Positions 8,918-19,027 of a DNA stretch of 64,000 nt are shown here, in pieces. The notes under the pieces were generated by a model. It saw only the letters and a list, made by a program, of their open reading frames with translations, had not been told where the DNA came from and searched no databases. The translations under genes were made by a program, and so were the position numbers. Origin of the DNA: Bacillota bacterium (GTDB taxonomy: Bacteria; Bacillota; Clostridia; Christensenellales; Pumilibacteraceae); NCBI GenBank assembly GCA_009780135.1, contig WRAP01000001.1:186001-250000 (forward strand). The letters are read 5' to 3'. Numbering within the stretch: position 1 is the first letter of the stretch; each line of letters starts with the position of its first letter.

Positions 8918-11347
8918 ATGCAAAACAACAAAGATTACCAAGGCTTATCCAAAAAATTACGAACAGAAAGCCTAATAATGAGCGTTATACTAGGATTGTG
9001 TATTGCTCTAGCGGCTAGCGTTCTTGTCGCTGGTATATCATGGATTGCCGACTTTAGATGGGGCTTTCTTATAGCGATAGGGATACTTCCTTTTATTACA
9101 GTTCCCTTTGCTTTTCTGTTTTTTAGCAAAATCTTTAAGATGAGTACTAAACAGGTAGCAAAAAGGGTAGACGATCTTGGCTTAGAACAGCGTATGATTA
9201 CGCTACTTGAGTACGGCGAAAGCAATTCGTTTATTTCAAGAAAACTAAGAGAGGATACTGAAAACAAGGTTTCTAAAGTTGGTCCAAAGGACTTAAAATT
9301 TAGATTTCCAAAGTGGCCGTTTTTAGCTCTTGCTGTAGCTTCTATTTTAGCAATATCAATGGTAACAACATCTACCGTTATGACATTTGCTAGCCATAGA
9401 GACTATCTTTACGAGCAAAACAGGTTGTCTGCACCTAACATACAGTATACATTAAATACTGCGGTACATTGGAATAGTATTGAAGGTGCAGGTGACGGTT
9501 ACACGATAACGGTTATAAATGATCGCGGCTGGTATATGAGACTTAGTAATGAGGGTGTGCTTGAGTTTTTTAATGCAAGTATAACTTTAAATTGGGACAA
9601 AACATATATAGATGTTTCTAATTTTGCTGTAGGGCATTATACGGTTATTATTACAACTAACGCATACGGCGGAAGAGGTCAAAGTCATGCATCCGATCCA
9701 TTCCATTTTGAGATAGTAGATAGAATTGTATTTAATGCTAATAATGCAATGGTGGCAACCGGAGATGAAACAGTAGTTGTTTTTTCTAGACCTCATGAAT
9801 TTACAGAAGAACTTATTCCAAGAGGTCCTCCATCAAATCCAACGGGTCGTAGATTTTACGGTTGGCGTCTTAGCACCGGTTCTGTAGCATTAACTAACGA
9901 ACAAATTGTAGACTCGGTAGCAATGGGTAGATTTAACTTTATAGCTGTTTGGGTAGAGTATCACGAAACTATCTCGTTTTTAGCTAATAACGGAGGCGGT
10001 ATTTTAGCAAATGTAACTCTTAGAATGTATCCGGGAGATTTTAGAGGTGTGCGTGATGTTCCTGGACCACCAGACCTTACTCCTGCATTTACATCATGGC
10101 GTGGTTGGGCAGTTTTAGGAGATGAAACTCGTACATGGCTAACCAACGACCAAATAGAAGAACTTGTACACAGCGGTACGCTCACTTTTATCGGTGTTTG
10201 GTATGATGAAGACGATCTTTTTAGAGAAATGATAGAGGCTCTTAGGGCAGTAATAAACGAAGCAGCTGAAGAGAGCGAAACAAGACCAAACCCAATTTCG
10301 CACCCTCTTAGAGATAGCTTACTACAAGATGTTGATAGATTATATCATGAAATATTTGTTGTTTTAATACCACCAATACCTCGTCAAGAAAGAATTGATT
10401 TAGTTAGGGAGTTCCAAGCAGATATAGCTGAATTTTTTGCCGAAATTTTTGGCCTTAGAGCTTTTATTAACTCGCTTACCGTAACAGGAGATTTTAGGTC
10501 AGAATTACACTCTATAGTAGATGCGATGGAACTATTACTAACCGAAAGGCCGACTCTTCCTGCTAAAACAGAACTTGTGCGTGAGACTAGGGGAGAAATA
10601 ATGCTTTTATTAAACGCATTTAACTATGTAGAATTCTTTTTTGATGCAAATAATGGTGTAACTAGCGAAAATGTTTTAATAACACAGCGACCTCCGTTAT
10701 TCTTATCATCAGATGTTCCTGGTGCACCTGAAACCTTTAATGAAGATGCATTTATCGAGGCACTTATTGATTTACTTATTTACGAAGGAGTTTTCTCGGC
10801 TACAGCAGATAGAGCAGAATTAAGAACAGAATTGCGTTCTCGTGATATTACGGGCACACTAATACCAATAGTAGATAGAACAGTTGCAGAGTTTAGAGCT
10901 GAGTTTGGATTTGAGGGTTGGATGAGCTATCTTAGTGGCACAATCTTTGAGGATATGGATGAAATGATGGCATATATAGCCTATACTGACTTTGCTGTTT
11001 TAGAAAATAATAGAATGGTGTTTGTTGCTGTTTGGGATTGGCTAACTGAATCTGACTCAGAATCCGACTCAGAGGATGATCCACTTCCAGATGATGTAGA
11101 CGAAATTATAGACGATGCGTTAGATGAAATAGAAAGTTTGCCGGAAGAGGATATCGAAGATCCAGGAGTTGAACCTCCTCCAGTAGATACTGATAGCGAT
11201 AACATTTACTTTATAGATGGCGAAACGCCTATAGGAGATGTTTGGCAAGATATGGTTAATTGGGCATTAGGGCAAGTTGCAGCAGGAAATGTAACTCCGG
11301 CAGTTAGAGATATTTTACAGCGTTATGTTGGTATAGTAATTCCGTAA
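8918..11347 (+). CDS. Membrane protein with DUF4175-like N-terminus and extracellular repeats
   Basis: This 809-residue protein has the start at 8918 chosen because AAAGGAG lies at 8898-8904. Three membrane spans occur at about 20-42, 46-68 and 128-150. The cytoplasmic loop between spans 2 and 3 contains the heptad AKRVDDLGLEQRMITLLE, which resembles the loop of DUF4175-type proteins found in MoxR/VWA operons. The external part carries two repeats with GW motifs (about 265-340 and 345-420) of the same Listeria-Bacteroides type as the upstream CotH protein. A helical region follows, and an Asp/Glu/Ser-rich acidic stretch near 705-755 precedes the C-terminus. The family assignment is tentative. 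The position between CotH and MoxR suggests it couples the cytoplasmic ATPase to extracellular proteins. Confidence 0.65.
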   Translation: MQNNKDYQGLSKKLRTESLIMSVILGLCIALAASVLVAGISWIADFRWGFLIAIGILPFITVPFAFLFFSKIFKMSTKQVAKRVDDLGLEQRMITLLEYGESNSFISRKLREDTENKVSKVGPKDLKFRFPKWPFLALAVASILAISMVTTSTVMTFASHRDYLYEQNRLSAPNIQYTLNTAVHWNSIEGAGDGYTITVINDRGWYMRLSNEGVLEFFNASITLNWDKTYIDVSNFAVGHYTVIITTNAYGGRGQSHASDPFHFEIVDRIVFNANNAMVATGDETVVVFSRPHEFTEELIPRGPPSNPTGRRFYGWRLSTGSVALTNEQIVDSVAMGRFNFIAVWVEYHETISFLANNGGGILANVTLRMYPGDFRGVRDVPGPPDLTPAFTSWRGWAVLGDETRTWLTNDQIEELVHSGTLTFIGVWYDEDDLFREMIEALRAVINEAAEESETRPNPISHPLRDSLLQDVDRLYHEIFVVLIPPIPRQERIDLVREFQADIAEFFAEIFGLRAFINSLTVTGDFRSELHSIVDAMELLLTERPTLPAKTELVRETRGEIMLLLNAFNYVEFFFDANNGVTSENVLITQRPPLFLSSDVPGAPETFNEDAFIEALIDLLIYEGVFSATADRAELRTELRSRDITGTLIPIVDRTVAEFRAEFGFEGWMSYLSGTIFEDMDEMMAYIAYTDFAVLENNRMVFVAVWDWLTESDSESDSEDDPLPDDVDEIIDDALDEIESLPEEDIEDPGVEPPPVDTDSDNIYFIDGETPIGDVWQDMVNWALGQVAAGNVTPAVRDILQRYVGIVIP

Positions 11348-11514
11348 GAAATACAGTTAAGAAAGTTTTAGTTATTATAAAAAATAAAATATTAAATAAC
11401 AAGCTATGAAACACGGCTTTTATTAAATGTGTTTTTAAAACCCTTGAAAATCTTCGACAAAAGTTATGAAACTTATAATCTATAAAGAATTACTTACTAA
11501 TAGGAGTGTTTTTT

Positions 11515-11610
11515 ATGACGATTATATTTATATTATTTTCAGATTCTTTATGTGAAGAAATTTCGGATGGTAAAAAAGGAGAAATAAAAAATGGCTATAA
11601 AGCAAACTAA
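11515..11610 (+). CDS. 31-residue leader ORF overlapping the moxR start
   Basis: ATG at 11515 has a good ribosome binding site (AGGAG at 11502-11506, eight-base gap) and reads 31 codons to TAA at 11608-11610. It overlaps the moxR start at 11591 by 20 bases in another frame. The N-terminus is hydrophobic (MTIIFILF). The moxR ribosome binding site lies inside this frame, so translation of the small ORF could couple to, or control, moxR translation. Whether the peptide itself matters cannot be told from sequence. Confidence 0.4.
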   Translation: MTIIFILFSDSLCEEISDGKKGEIKNGYKAN

Positions 11611-12703
11611 GCCAATGGTAGAAACCACAGGCGAAACACTAGAAAAAACAAACGAAAGTGTGAAAGAGCAAGTTAGAAAAACGGTTACTGAACAGGTTAA
11701 TAAACTAACTGAAGAAGGTCTTAATGCCTTTAAGGAGCAATGTCAAAAAATATTTGCTCAAATCGGCAGAGATATTATTGGCCAGCATGATGTAGTGCAA
11801 GGTACTGTTATTGCTATGATAGCAGGCGGTAATGTTTTGTTAGAGGGTGTTCCTGGTGTAGGTAAAACCCGTCTTGTGCGTACATTAGGTAGAGTATTTG
11901 ACCTGCCTTTTAGCCGTATTCAATTTACCCCTGACCTTATGCCTGCCGATATTACAGGTACTAATATTATCGTAAGAGACGAAAAAGGTAATGCAGATTT
12001 TAAATTCCAAGAAGGCCCTATTTTTAGTAGCATAGTTCTAGCAGATGAAATTAACCGTGCTACACCAAAAACTCAATCGGCATTATTAGAGGCAATGCAA
12101 GAGCATACTGTTACTGTAATGGGTGTAAGCCGTAAATTGCAAGAGCCGTTTTTTGTACTTGCTACTCAAAACCCAATTGAGCAAGACGGTACATATCCAT
12201 TGCCGGAAGCTCAGATGGACAGGTTTATGTTTAAGCTAATCAGCACATTCCCAGAAAAAGAAGAACTAGGTCAAATCGTAGGTCTAACACAAATAACTAT
12301 GGCAGAAACTGCCGATGCTGTTTGTAATGCCGAACAACTGTTAGAGATGCGTAATATTGCTAAAGCAATACCAGTAGCGAGCGATGTTATGGACTACGCT
12401 ATGAATCTAGTTTTAAGTACGCATCCAAATGTTAAGGGAGCGTCTAATACTGCTAAAAAGTATGTTAAGCATGGTGCAAGCCCTCGTGCGGCACAAGCAA
12501 TTATATCGTGTGCTAAGGTTTTAGCACTTATAAAAGGACGCTTTAATGTTTCATATGCAGATATTAACGAGTTAGCTTTCCCTGTACTTCGACATCGTAT
12601 CAAGCCAAATTTTGAGGCAATTACCGAAAGAGTTTTTACAGATGAGATTGTAAAACGCATCATCAACGAATTAGGTGTGGCACCAATAGGTGATAAGAAG
12701 TAG
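11591..12703 (+). CDS. MoxR-family AAA+ ATPase
   Basis: This is a 370-residue cytoplasmic AAA+ chaperone ATPase. The Walker A GVPGVGKT is at 86-93, Walker B VLADEIN at 149-155 and the sensor region ATQNP at 191-195; the helix-2 insert and lid of the MoxR class follow. The first 50 residues are an added, charged helical segment rich in Lys, Glu and Thr. The ribosome binding site is AAGGAG a few bases upstream. MoxR proteins act with DUF58 and VWA proteins to mature or activate client complexes. All three partners lie downstream here, but a giant Big2 lipoprotein gene is inserted between moxR and the DUF58 gene, which is an unusual order and suggests that this lipoprotein is a client. Confidence 0.93.
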   Translation: MAIKQTKPMVETTGETLEKTNESVKEQVRKTVTEQVNKLTEEGLNAFKEQCQKIFAQIGRDIIGQHDVVQGTVIAMIAGGNVLLEGVPGVGKTRLVRTLGRVFDLPFSRIQFTPDLMPADITGTNIIVRDEKGNADFKFQEGPIFSSIVLADEINRATPKTQSALLEAMQEHTVTVMGVSRKLQEPFFVLATQNPIEQDGTYPLPEAQMDRFMFKLISTFPEKEELGQIVGLTQITMAETADAVCNAEQLLEMRNIAKAIPVASDVMDYAMNLVLSTHPNVKGASNTAKKYVKHGASPRAAQAIISCAKVLALIKGRFNVSYADINELAFPVLRHRIKPNFEAITERVFTDEIVKRIINELGVAPIGDKK

Positions 12704-12838
12704 ATTGATTTCTGGTTAATTTATGCTAAATAACCATTTGTTGTCTAAATTAGCCATTACGATGTTTTTTATGAAGTAATGAAAAAAATAACGAGTTTTA
12801 AGAACTGCATGTCAATACAAAAGAGAATGTTTTAAGAG

Positions 12839-15800
12839 ATGAAAAAAAGAATTAGTATAAAAATAATGATATTAGCACTGCTAATAACTTTAATAGTGGT
12901 AAGTTTCTCTATGCTTGCATGTGCCGATGTTACAACTAGCGACACCGACAGCGTAGAGCCTACGGTTGTGTTTACACTTAGCACTACCCAAATTTCGGTA
13001 GTGGCTGGCGGAACTCAGCAATCTGTTAGCTTAACTATGAATGGTATAACAGGCATACCAACATGGAGTAGTGCTAACGAAAGTATCGCTACTGTTACAT
13101 CTATGCAAGGTGGAACGATGGCTACAGTGCGTGGCGAAAGTGAGGGACAAACTACTATTACAGTTACTTTAGGGGAGCATAGTGCTACTGCCAATGTTGC
13201 CGTAGTAGAGGGAGCTTATCTTACAATAACCTCGCCTATGGAAGTAAGTTTATTAGTTGGTGGTATTTCGCATCAAATTCAGTACGAATCAACCATAACA
13301 CCGGTACTTTTTAGCTCCGACAACTCATTGGTTGCTACTGTTACGGATACTGGACTAATTACAGGCATAGGTTACGGCACTACTAATATTGTAGTAAGAG
13401 CAGGTGGTATTACGCAAGTTGTTCAAGTCAGCGTTATAGCACCGTCAGTTACACTCGACCGTATGCAAGCTAATATGCTAGTAGGCGATACACTTAATTT
13501 AACTGCTGTAGCTGTAGGCGGTAATCCGTCATGGAATACAAGTGCAAATAATATAGCATCAGTTGTAGGAAATGGTCTTACTGCTACTGTAACAGCAAAC
13601 GCAGTTGGACACGCTTATATCTCGGCTACAATCGGCGGAGCAAGTGCAATAGTACGCATTGATATTACTCAAGAATTTATTTCTGTTACTGTAACCCCAG
13701 CTACTCAAGAATTACATTTTGGACAAACTCATCAGTTATTTGCCGTAGTAAGAAGATATTCAGATGAAAATCCGGATGGAGTTTATGTAACGGGAGCGGA
13801 TGCTAATGTTACTTGGAGTGTTGTAACAGGTGGCGGACAATTTGTAAATGTCTCGGCTACCGGTTTAGTAACAGCTAACGAGGTAGAAGGCATAGCTACA
13901 ATTAGAGCAACTTCTACTTTAGATAATACCACCTTTGGCGAGACTACTATAACTGTTATGCCAGTTCCGCACGGTACATTTGTTGTTAGTAACCGTGATG
14001 AGTTCTTGGTGGCAATGCAAGGTGTTTTGTTTGCTCAAAGTATTGTTTTAACAGCAGATATTGATATGGCCGGTCATGTGGCAGATGCGGGGCGATTAGC
14101 AGGTCCTTATGGTACATTCAATGGACTACTAGACGGGCAAGGTCATAGAATATATAATCTAACAGTAAGTTCGTTCTTTGGTGATAGCTTTGCTTTAGAA
14201 GCAGGAGCAGGTATGGGGTCTAATGCGATTATTCGTAATCTGCATTTAGAAGTAACTCAAACCGGTCCTGCTGAACATGCTCTCTTTGGAAGAGCACCAT
14301 TCTTTGGAACTATCGAAAACAGCTTCTTTGATATAACATTCACAGCAGGCGGTATGAAATCTGCACTTGCTACACAAATGGCTATAGGTAGTGCTATAAT
14401 AGATTCTATTTTTGTGCTAAGAGGTCCCGCAGGTGGCATAGCGTGGGGTCATAACGGTTTATTTTTGCAAGCACCACAAACAGGGGCTATACTTACTAAT
14501 GTTTTTGTACACAGGATAGGGTCTGAAGTGCCTGCCGGCGGAACTATCCTTATAGATGCAACAGGTATGAATACTTCTTCTACATTTAATGCACTTTTAC
14601 AAAACGGTGCTTGGGTAATTCAAGACGGCATATGGCCGAGACTTCGTAACGCAGGAGATATGACTGCGACTATTTCTATAACTACTCCAGATAGAGCAGT
14701 ATTAGAAATAGGTGCAACAAATGCTTTACAGTTAGTAGCAACAACCGACCCTGTTGGCGGTATAGTGTTTAGTAGTAGCAATAGTGCTATAGCTACCGTT
14801 ACGACAGGAGGACTTGTTATAGGGGTTTCAGCTGGTACTGTAACTATAACCGCAACAAATACTGTCAGTGGAAATACTGACACAATAGAATTAACAATTT
14901 TGCCACTCCCTACCTTTGTTAATCCTGTTCGTCACTATATGGAAATTGGCGAAACGCTACAATTAACTCTTGTGGGCAATAGAGGGTATATAGAATTCTC
15001 TAGTAATTTTGCAGAATTTGCAACCGTTGATTCAAATGGATTCGTTACTGCTTTAACTGCCGGTGAAACTTTGATCATCGTACATTCAAGTATAAATCCA
15101 GATGTAAGCACAAGTATTCCTGTAATTGTTTTGCCTAGACCTACGCTAACTATATCTACTCAGTCGCAAATAGTGCGACCTAACTCGGCAGTTACAGTTA
15201 CTCCTATTCTCTCTCGTGGTACTGCTAGCGTTGCCGTAAGTGGTAGTGGAGCAGGGTATATCGTAGGCAATATTGATGATGTGTTTAATATTAGCGATAC
15301 AATTCAGTTTACAATCGCATCTAATGCTACAGACGGAGCGGTAATTACTTTAACAATTACTAGCACAATCTATATAGGTGCAAGCATTACTGTTACTATT
15401 ACTATAGAGCGGGAAGCTCCATTAACTGTTTCACTTAATCAAGAATCACTTTCGCTTTACTTTGACGGCTTTGTAGGCGATACTGCAACGCTTTTAGCTA
15501 CGGTTACTAATTACGAAACAAACAGCGGTGTTATATGGGAGGCTACTAATATCCCTCCTTCAGCTTCACCTGTTATATCTGTAGAAAATGGTGTTGTAAC
15601 AGCTTTAAGCGTTGGCACGGCAAGAATTGTTGCTAGAAGTATCGAAAACCCTACAGTCTATGCCTATGCTGATGTAACTGTTAGGTTTATACAAATAACG
15701 GTTGCTATAGAAGAACCTCAAGCTATTTTAACAATTACGGGGTATATTCAGCTTACTACTCAGCTTACTGCTATAGTAAATCGTGGTGGATATGTGTGGA

Positions 15801-18046
15801 GTAGTAGCGATACAGACATTGCAATTGTTTCACAAACCGGTCTTATTACGGCTATAGCTGGTGGCAGAGCGACTATTGTATTAACTTCTACTAGAGATAA
15901 TTCTGTTTACGCTTATATTACTGCAAGAGTGCTGTCTTTAGCAGTTACAAATCTACCTATAGACCCACCACCAGTAAGCAGGTTAGAATTAGAAGTTGGC
16001 TCTGGTTTTAGCATAGAGTATGCTGTAGTTCCACAAGACCATGTTGTTCATTGGATGTCTATTGATGCTAATATTGTAACTATATCGGATAATACTATTA
16101 CTGCTATAGCTGTGGGTACAACTACAATTCAAGGCTGGGTAGCAGGTAGAATGCTATACAATTTTGATATTGTTGTAGTGTCACCGACTTTAGGCGACTT
16201 TACCCGTATTTCTACTAGAGCGGAATTGCTTAGTGCGTTTATTTCTACTAATGCAGACACAAATTTTTATCTATATCGTGATATAGATATGGAAGGTTGG
16301 ACTGGCGGAATATTATTTAATGCTCGCTTCACTGGGATTTTAGATGGCAGAGGTTACGAGATTTTTAATTTTAGTGTCGATAGCTTTATGCTTGGAGTAG
16401 GCGAAGGCGCTATTATCCGTAATATAATCATCACAATGAATCACACTGGTGGCGGACATGTAAGTCCATTTGGGCGTGCAGGTCAACCTTTTAGCGGCAG
16501 AATAGAAAACACTGTGCTTGATATTAACTTTACACGCATGGAGCCAAATTTATCTGGGCTTACCATGTTAGGAGGTGTTGGTAGTGTAGTACAAGATGTG
16601 CTAATTATTATGCGTGGCACTCCTGGTGGCAGTTTACATGCATTGGCAGTACAAGGAGGATTAACTACAATTTCTAATGTTTTTGTTGTCAATCTTTCAA
16701 GTCAAGCAACTGTTATTACAGGTAACGGTGGCACAATGTCCACTGCATCTGCTGCAAGGCATCCCAACTTTGCTACTGCTGCTGGTTGGAACACATCTAT
16801 ATGGAATTCGAGTATAGAGGGGGAGTTTCCAACGCTAATTCCGCTTAACCCTGCTAATATTGCTTTACCTAGAGTTGCACTAAGCCATAATGGCACAGAA
16901 ACGCTTACTATAGGTGGCGAATTGCAACTAACAGTTAGCATTATTCCTACTCGTGTAGCTAACCGTACATTAAATTGGCAAGTTATAGGAGAAGACGGAA
17001 TTATTACATTAGAAAACGGTCTTGTAACTGCCGTTGCTCCTGGTACTGCTATAGTGCGAGTAACTTCTGTTGCTAATCCTACTAGCTATGTCGAGGTAGA
17101 AATTCTTGTTCTAACACCAAGCGATTTGCCTGCTGTTACACTTAGCAGCACCCGTCGTCATCTTCGCCACGATGGAGCAGATACCTTTATGATTACTGCT
17201 ACTACCCGTAGCGGAATAGGTGTAGCTACATTTACAAGCTCTAACCCAGCTGTTGTTACTGTAATAAATAACGGAAATGTAGCTACAGTTACTCGTTCTG
17301 CTACTGCCAATCTTGGTGATAGAGCTTATATTACAGCATCTTATGATGATGGCATTGCTCAAACCTTTATCTACATTTACGATAACGCAGGGCGAATAGA
17401 AATGTATGCTCCTCATCAATTTACTGGCAATCTTACAGGCAATAGAGTAATAGTGCAAGATATTGACTTTGGAGGAATTCCTCGCACAGCATCAATACAT
17501 ATCGGTGGCACTTTAGACGGATTGGGGCATTCACTTAAAAACATAACAGTTACAGGTGCTTCTAATCACTTTATCTACAATATGCACGGTGGGTCAGTTT
17601 TAAGAAATGTTAGTTTTATCAATATGATTATGGAACAAGGTACGGCAAGTCATCAAAGCGTAATTAGGCATATGCACCCTGTTTCAACTTTAGAAAATGT
17701 ATTTTTTGATGTAGATATGCGTACACGCCAGCTATTTAGTGCGGTTATTAACGCTGCACATGGTGCTTCAGCTGTGCGTAATGTAATATTTGCTACTTAT
17801 TTTGGAACAACAGCTGTAGCTACAGGTCAAGTGGCAGGTGTTCGTGAGGGCGGTGCTAATGTAACTAATAATTTTGTAGATACATCAGCCTTTGGCGGAA
17901 TTATATCTTTAATAGGAGTTGGTGCACAAGGTCGCACTAGAGAACAACTAATACAAGCTAGCTACTTTAACGCAACTTGGGATGCTAGTTGGATTATTGT
18001 AGATGGCTATTATCCTATATTACGCAATGCCGCTATTCATACTTAA
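12839..18046 (+). CDS. Giant Big2 (Ig-like) surface lipoprotein B
   Basis: This 1,735-residue lipoprotein has lipobox MLAC with Cys28. It starts with four Big2 repeats (about 40-375) that align with those of lipoprotein A, then a beta-helix-like module (about 380-605). Further Big2 repeats follow, then a second copy of the helix-like module (about 1120-1340), two more Big2 repeats and a third, more diverged helix-like module at the C-terminus (about 1518-1735). The modules share the words DIDM, LDGxGxxIxN, IIRN and IEN. No enzyme motif or cell-wall sorting signal is visible. Only a weak purine-rich ribosome site (AAGAG) precedes the start. It sits between moxR and the DUF58 gene, 82 bases ahead of the latter, so it is probably co-transcribed with them. 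Confidence 0.85.
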   Translation: MKKRISIKIMILALLITLIVVSFSMLACADVTTSDTDSVEPTVVFTLSTTQISVVAGGTQQSVSLTMNGITGIPTWSSANESIATVTSMQGGTMATVRGESEGQTTITVTLGEHSATANVAVVEGAYLTITSPMEVSLLVGGISHQIQYESTITPVLFSSDNSLVATVTDTGLITGIGYGTTNIVVRAGGITQVVQVSVIAPSVTLDRMQANMLVGDTLNLTAVAVGGNPSWNTSANNIASVVGNGLTATVTANAVGHAYISATIGGASAIVRIDITQEFISVTVTPATQELHFGQTHQLFAVVRRYSDENPDGVYVTGADANVTWSVVTGGGQFVNVSATGLVTANEVEGIATIRATSTLDNTTFGETTITVMPVPHGTFVVSNRDEFLVAMQGVLFAQSIVLTADIDMAGHVADAGRLAGPYGTFNGLLDGQGHRIYNLTVSSFFGDSFALEAGAGMGSNAIIRNLHLEVTQTGPAEHALFGRAPFFGTIENSFFDITFTAGGMKSALATQMAIGSAIIDSIFVLRGPAGGIAWGHNGLFLQAPQTGAILTNVFVHRIGSEVPAGGTILIDATGMNTSSTFNALLQNGAWVIQDGIWPRLRNAGDMTATISITTPDRAVLEIGATNALQLVATTDPVGGIVFSSSNSAIATVTTGGLVIGVSAGTVTITATNTVSGNTDTIELTILPLPTFVNPVRHYMEIGETLQLTLVGNRGYIEFSSNFAEFATVDSNGFVTALTAGETLIIVHSSINPDVSTSIPVIVLPRPTLTISTQSQIVRPNSAVTVTPILSRGTASVAVSGSGAGYIVGNIDDVFNISDTIQFTIASNATDGAVITLTITSTIYIGASITVTITIEREAPLTVSLNQESLSLYFDGFVGDTATLLATVTNYETNSGVIWEATNIPPSASPVISVENGVVTALSVGTARIVARSIENPTVYAYADVTVRFIQITVAIEEPQAILTITGYIQLTTQLTAIVNRGGYVWSSSDTDIAIVSQTGLITAIAGGRATIVLTSTRDNSVYAYITARVLSLAVTNLPIDPPPVSRLELEVGSGFSIEYAVVPQDHVVHWMSIDANIVTISDNTITAIAVGTTTIQGWVAGRMLYNFDIVVVSPTLGDFTRISTRAELLSAFISTNADTNFYLYRDIDMEGWTGGILFNARFTGILDGRGYEIFNFSVDSFMLGVGEGAIIRNIIITMNHTGGGHVSPFGRAGQPFSGRIENTVLDINFTRMEPNLSGLTMLGGVGSVVQDVLIIMRGTPGGSLHALAVQGGLTTISNVFVVNLSSQATVITGNGGTMSTASAARHPNFATAAGWNTSIWNSSIEGEFPTLIPLNPANIALPRVALSHNGTETLTIGGELQLTVSIIPTRVANRTLNWQVIGEDGIITLENGLVTAVAPGTAIVRVTSVANPTSYVEVEILVLTPSDLPAVTLSSTRRHLRHDGADTFMITATTRSGIGVATFTSSNPAVVTVINNGNVATVTRSATANLGDRAYITASYDDGIAQTFIYIYDNAGRIEMYAPHQFTGNLTGNRVIVQDIDFGGIPRTASIHIGGTLDGLGHSLKNITVTGASNHFIYNMHGGSVLRNVSFINMIMEQGTASHQSVIRHMHPVSTLENVFFDVDMRTRQLFSAVINAAHGASAVRNVIFATYFGTTAVATGQVAGVREGGANVTNNFVDTSAFGGIISLIGVGAQGRTREQLIQASYFNATWDASWIIVDGYYPILRNAAIHT

Positions 18047-18127
18047 ATTGATTATAAACTAGAACCGACAAATAGTTGAACTGATTGTTGTTTGTAATTT
18101 AAAAAAACAAGGAATCCCCTAAAAAAT

Positions 18128-19027
18128 ATGAAAAATCAGATTATAGATGAAAATTTTTTATCTCGCTTAGAGACGGTGTCTATGTATATGAGAAATCCTA
18201 TGCGTGGCTATTTTGGAGGTGCACACCGCACTAAATCATATGGTAGTACGGTGGAGTTTGCCGATTTTAGAGAGTATACATTAGGTGATGATATTCGCCG
18301 AATTGACTGGAATATTTATAGCAGATTTGAAAAGTTTTTTATAAGACTTTTTGTAGATGAAAAGCAAATGCATGTTCAAATTTTTCTTGATGGTTCGGCT
18401 AGTATGTTTAAGGGCGATAGTGATAAAGCTAAATACGCTATGCGAGCTGCTGCTGGTTTAGGTTATTTGTCTATTCGTAATATGGATAAAACAAGTATAA
18501 GGGTTATAAAAGGCGAGCATGTCGAAGATATGGGCGGTGTTATGAATGGCAAAAATGCGTATTATCAAGGTATCAGCGAATTAGATAAGATGCGTTTTGG
18601 TGGAACTGCAGATTTAGGTGTAGCTATTACCGGTTGCTTAAATCCTGGTTACGATGATGGGCTAACGGTTATTATTTCTGATTTTCTAACCCATAGCGAT
18701 TATAAAAAAGCGGTAGATTATCTACTTTATCGTCGCCGTCAAGTTATGCTTATTCAGGTTCTTAGCCCAGAGGAATTAAATCCCGATTATAACGGGAAAA
18801 GACAGCTACTAGACAGTGAATCAGATGGAATTCTTGACAGTCGCAATATGAAAATGCGTATAAACCGTCAAACTCTAAAAATATATCAGCAAGCACTAAC
18901 AGATTATAAGCAAGAGATTCAGTCTTTCTGTGCTAGTCGTGGTGTGCCGTTTTTTTCGGTTTCTAGTAGCGAAAATGTAGAAAAACTTATTTTTGAAAAA
19001 CTTAATGAGTGGGAGGTAGTACGATAA
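18128..19027 (+). CDS. DUF58 family protein of the MoxR system
   Basis: This is a 299-residue soluble protein of the DUF58 family, the usual partner of MoxR ATPases. The family signature FREYTLGDDIRRIDW is at 48-62. It is followed by a VWA-like fold whose metal site is Asp88-Gly-Ser-Ala-Ser92, so the metal-ion-dependent adhesion site looks intact. There is no membrane span, unlike many DUF58 proteins. The stop overlaps the start of the next VWA gene by one base (TAATG), indicating translational coupling and joint function. Confidence 0.92.
   Translation: MKNQIIDENFLSRLETVSMYMRNPMRGYFGGAHRTKSYGSTVEFADFREYTLGDDIRRIDWNIYSRFEKFFIRLFVDEKQMHVQIFLDGSASMFKGDSDKAKYAMRAAAGLGYLSIRNMDKTSIRVIKGEHVEDMGGVMNGKNAYYQGISELDKMRFGGTADLGVAITGCLNPGYDDGLTVIISDFLTHSDYKKAVDYLLYRRRQVMLIQVLSPEELNPDYNGKRQLLDSESDGILDSRNMKMRINRQTLKIYQQALTDYKQEIQSFCASRGVPFFSVSSSENVEKLIFEKLNEWEVVR

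Noticed and set aside
714-18046. Many antisense frames of 60-180 codons inside the giant lipoprotein genes
   Set aside because: They mirror Val/Thr/Ile-rich repeat codons on the other strand, have no ribosome sites and encode low-complexity Ser/Val/Thr sequence.
714-18046. Possible CRISPR-like or tandem DNA repeats
   Set aside because: The similarity is at protein level between diverged Ig-like repeats of about 80 residues; there are no short identical repeats with unique spacers.
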